Of a stretch of 5,443 nucleotides of DNA, positions 4,926 to 5,443 are shown in pieces (the stretch's first letter is position 1; every line of letters starts with the position of its first letter). A model generated the notes under the pieces. It ran no database searches. It was not told where the DNA came from and saw nothing but the letters and a program-made list of their open reading frames with translations. The stretch comes from Phycisphaeraceae bacterium (lineage in GTDB: Bacteria > Planctomycetota > Phycisphaerae > Phycisphaerales > Phycisphaeraceae): contig JADZCW010000247.1 in the NCBI GenBank assembly GCA_020851395.1, forward strand, positions 1 to 5,443, given 5' to 3'. A program made the translations under genes and the position numbers.

Positions 4926-5443
4926 TCACGCCCCGACCGGCGCCAGCTGCGTCTGCGTCAGCACGCGATAGGACCGGCAGCGCTCGAGCAGCTCGCTGTG
5001 CCGGCCCATGTCGGCGATCCGGCCGTACTCCATCAGCACGATCAGGTCGGCGTCGACCACGGTGCTCAGGCGGTGGGCGATCACGAAGGTCGTCCGGCCC
5101 TGACGGACGCGTCGGATGGCCTGGTTGATCTTGGCCTCGGAGTCGGCGTCGATCTGGCTGGTGGCCTCGTCAAGGATCAGGATCGACGGGTCACGCAGGA
5201 TCGCCCGCGCGATGCAGATCCGCTGTCGCTGCCCGCCGGAGAGGCCCACGCCATCCTCACCGAGGCGTGTGTCATAGCCCTGCGGCAGATCCTGGATGAA
5301 CTCGTGGGCCATCGACAGCTTCGCCGCCGTCACCACGCGATCCATCGACTCTTCCCGCCGGCCGTAGCGGATGTTGTCCGCGATCGAGCCGGCGAAAAGC
5401 ACGCTCTGCTGACTGACCACGCCGATCTGCCGACGCAGCGACC
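4926..5443 (-). CDS. ABC exporter ATP-binding domain, C-terminal part (cut by window edge)
   Basis: C-terminal part of the nucleotide-binding domain of an ABCB/MsbA-type exporter; 171 residues are visible and the frame stays open to the window edge (residue 1 = codon 5441-5439). The Q-loop is VSQQSVLF (Q11), the signature LSGGQRQR (67-74), Walker B ILILDE (87-92, catalytic E92), the D-loop SQID (95-98, usually SALD) and the H-loop IAHR (H123). All elements needed for ATP hydrolysis within this part are intact; Walker A and any transmembrane domain lie outside. A GTG at 5420 is not the start, because the upstream codons read SLRRQIG, a standard exporter sequence. Export substrate cannot be told: a lipid flippase or peptide/drug exporter would look the same here. 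The gene is convergent with the MBL gene. Confidence 0.93.
   Translation of the reverse strand, partial: SLRRQIGVVSQQSVLFAGSIADNIRYGRREESMDRVVTAAKLSMAHEFIQDLPQGYDTRLGEDGVGLSGGQRQRICIARAILRDPSILILDEATSQIDADSEAKINQAIRRVRQGRTTFVIAHRLSTVVDADLIVLMEYGRIADMGRHSELLERCRSYRVLTQTQLAPVGA

Noticed and set aside
5418..5420. GTG as start of the ABC protein
   Set aside because: The open frame continues upstream with conserved exporter residues (SLRRQIG), so the gene runs off the window.

Overview
The window is GC-rich bacterial DNA, with most codons ending in G or C. It carries four long genes, one short lipoprotein gene and well-defined non-coding elements. The gene set (complex I subunit G, a lipid A acyltransferase, a Skp/OmpH-type chaperone) indicates a diderm, respiring bacterium. 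The compact NuoG, the GC-rich codon use and the mixed-function gene order suggest Planctomycetota, perhaps the Phycisphaerae. This taxonomic guess is inference from gene style, not from a marker gene.

Layout. Positions 3-1481 (+) hold the 3' part of nuoG, which keeps the ligands for clusters N5 and N4 but has lost all four N7 cysteines. It is followed after 46 bp by lpxD (1528-2574, +), so the usual nuoG-nuoH order is broken. A perfect 10-bp stem-loop at 2617-2639 separates lpxD from a convergent minus-strand block. That block holds a 66-residue predicted lipoprotein (2667-2867) and, upstream of it, a Skp/OmpH-family gene (3177-3728). The 309 bp between these two hold a strong intrinsic terminator for skp and a run of further stem-loops. 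A 177-bp divergent region (3729-3905) carries a terminator-like hairpin with a U5 run in the skp leader and a candidate promoter for the plus-strand gene. Next comes a YycJ/WalJ-like metallo-beta-lactamase-fold hydrolase (about 3906-4901, +), with a variant HxDxDH metal motif and a probable N-terminal extension. It converges, 24 bp apart, on the 3' end of an ABC exporter ATPase (4926 to the window edge, -).

How the genes relate. LpxD (lipid A synthesis) and Skp (outer-membrane protein chaperone) belong to envelope biogenesis and are linked in many diderms in the order bamA-skp-lpxD. Here they remain close but convergent, with a small lipoprotein gene inserted. The ABC exporter fragment could also be an envelope transporter, but its membrane domain is outside the window. 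NuoG belongs to respiration, and its closeness to lpxD does not by itself suggest a functional link.

I see no mobile element, CRISPR array, tRNA, rRNA or obvious new multi-gene system. The points most worth checking are the cysteine-free N7 site of NuoG, the altered active-site surroundings of LpxD, the structured non-coding stretches on either side of skp, the possible lipidation of Skp, the new small lipoprotein, and the variant metal site of the MBL protein.
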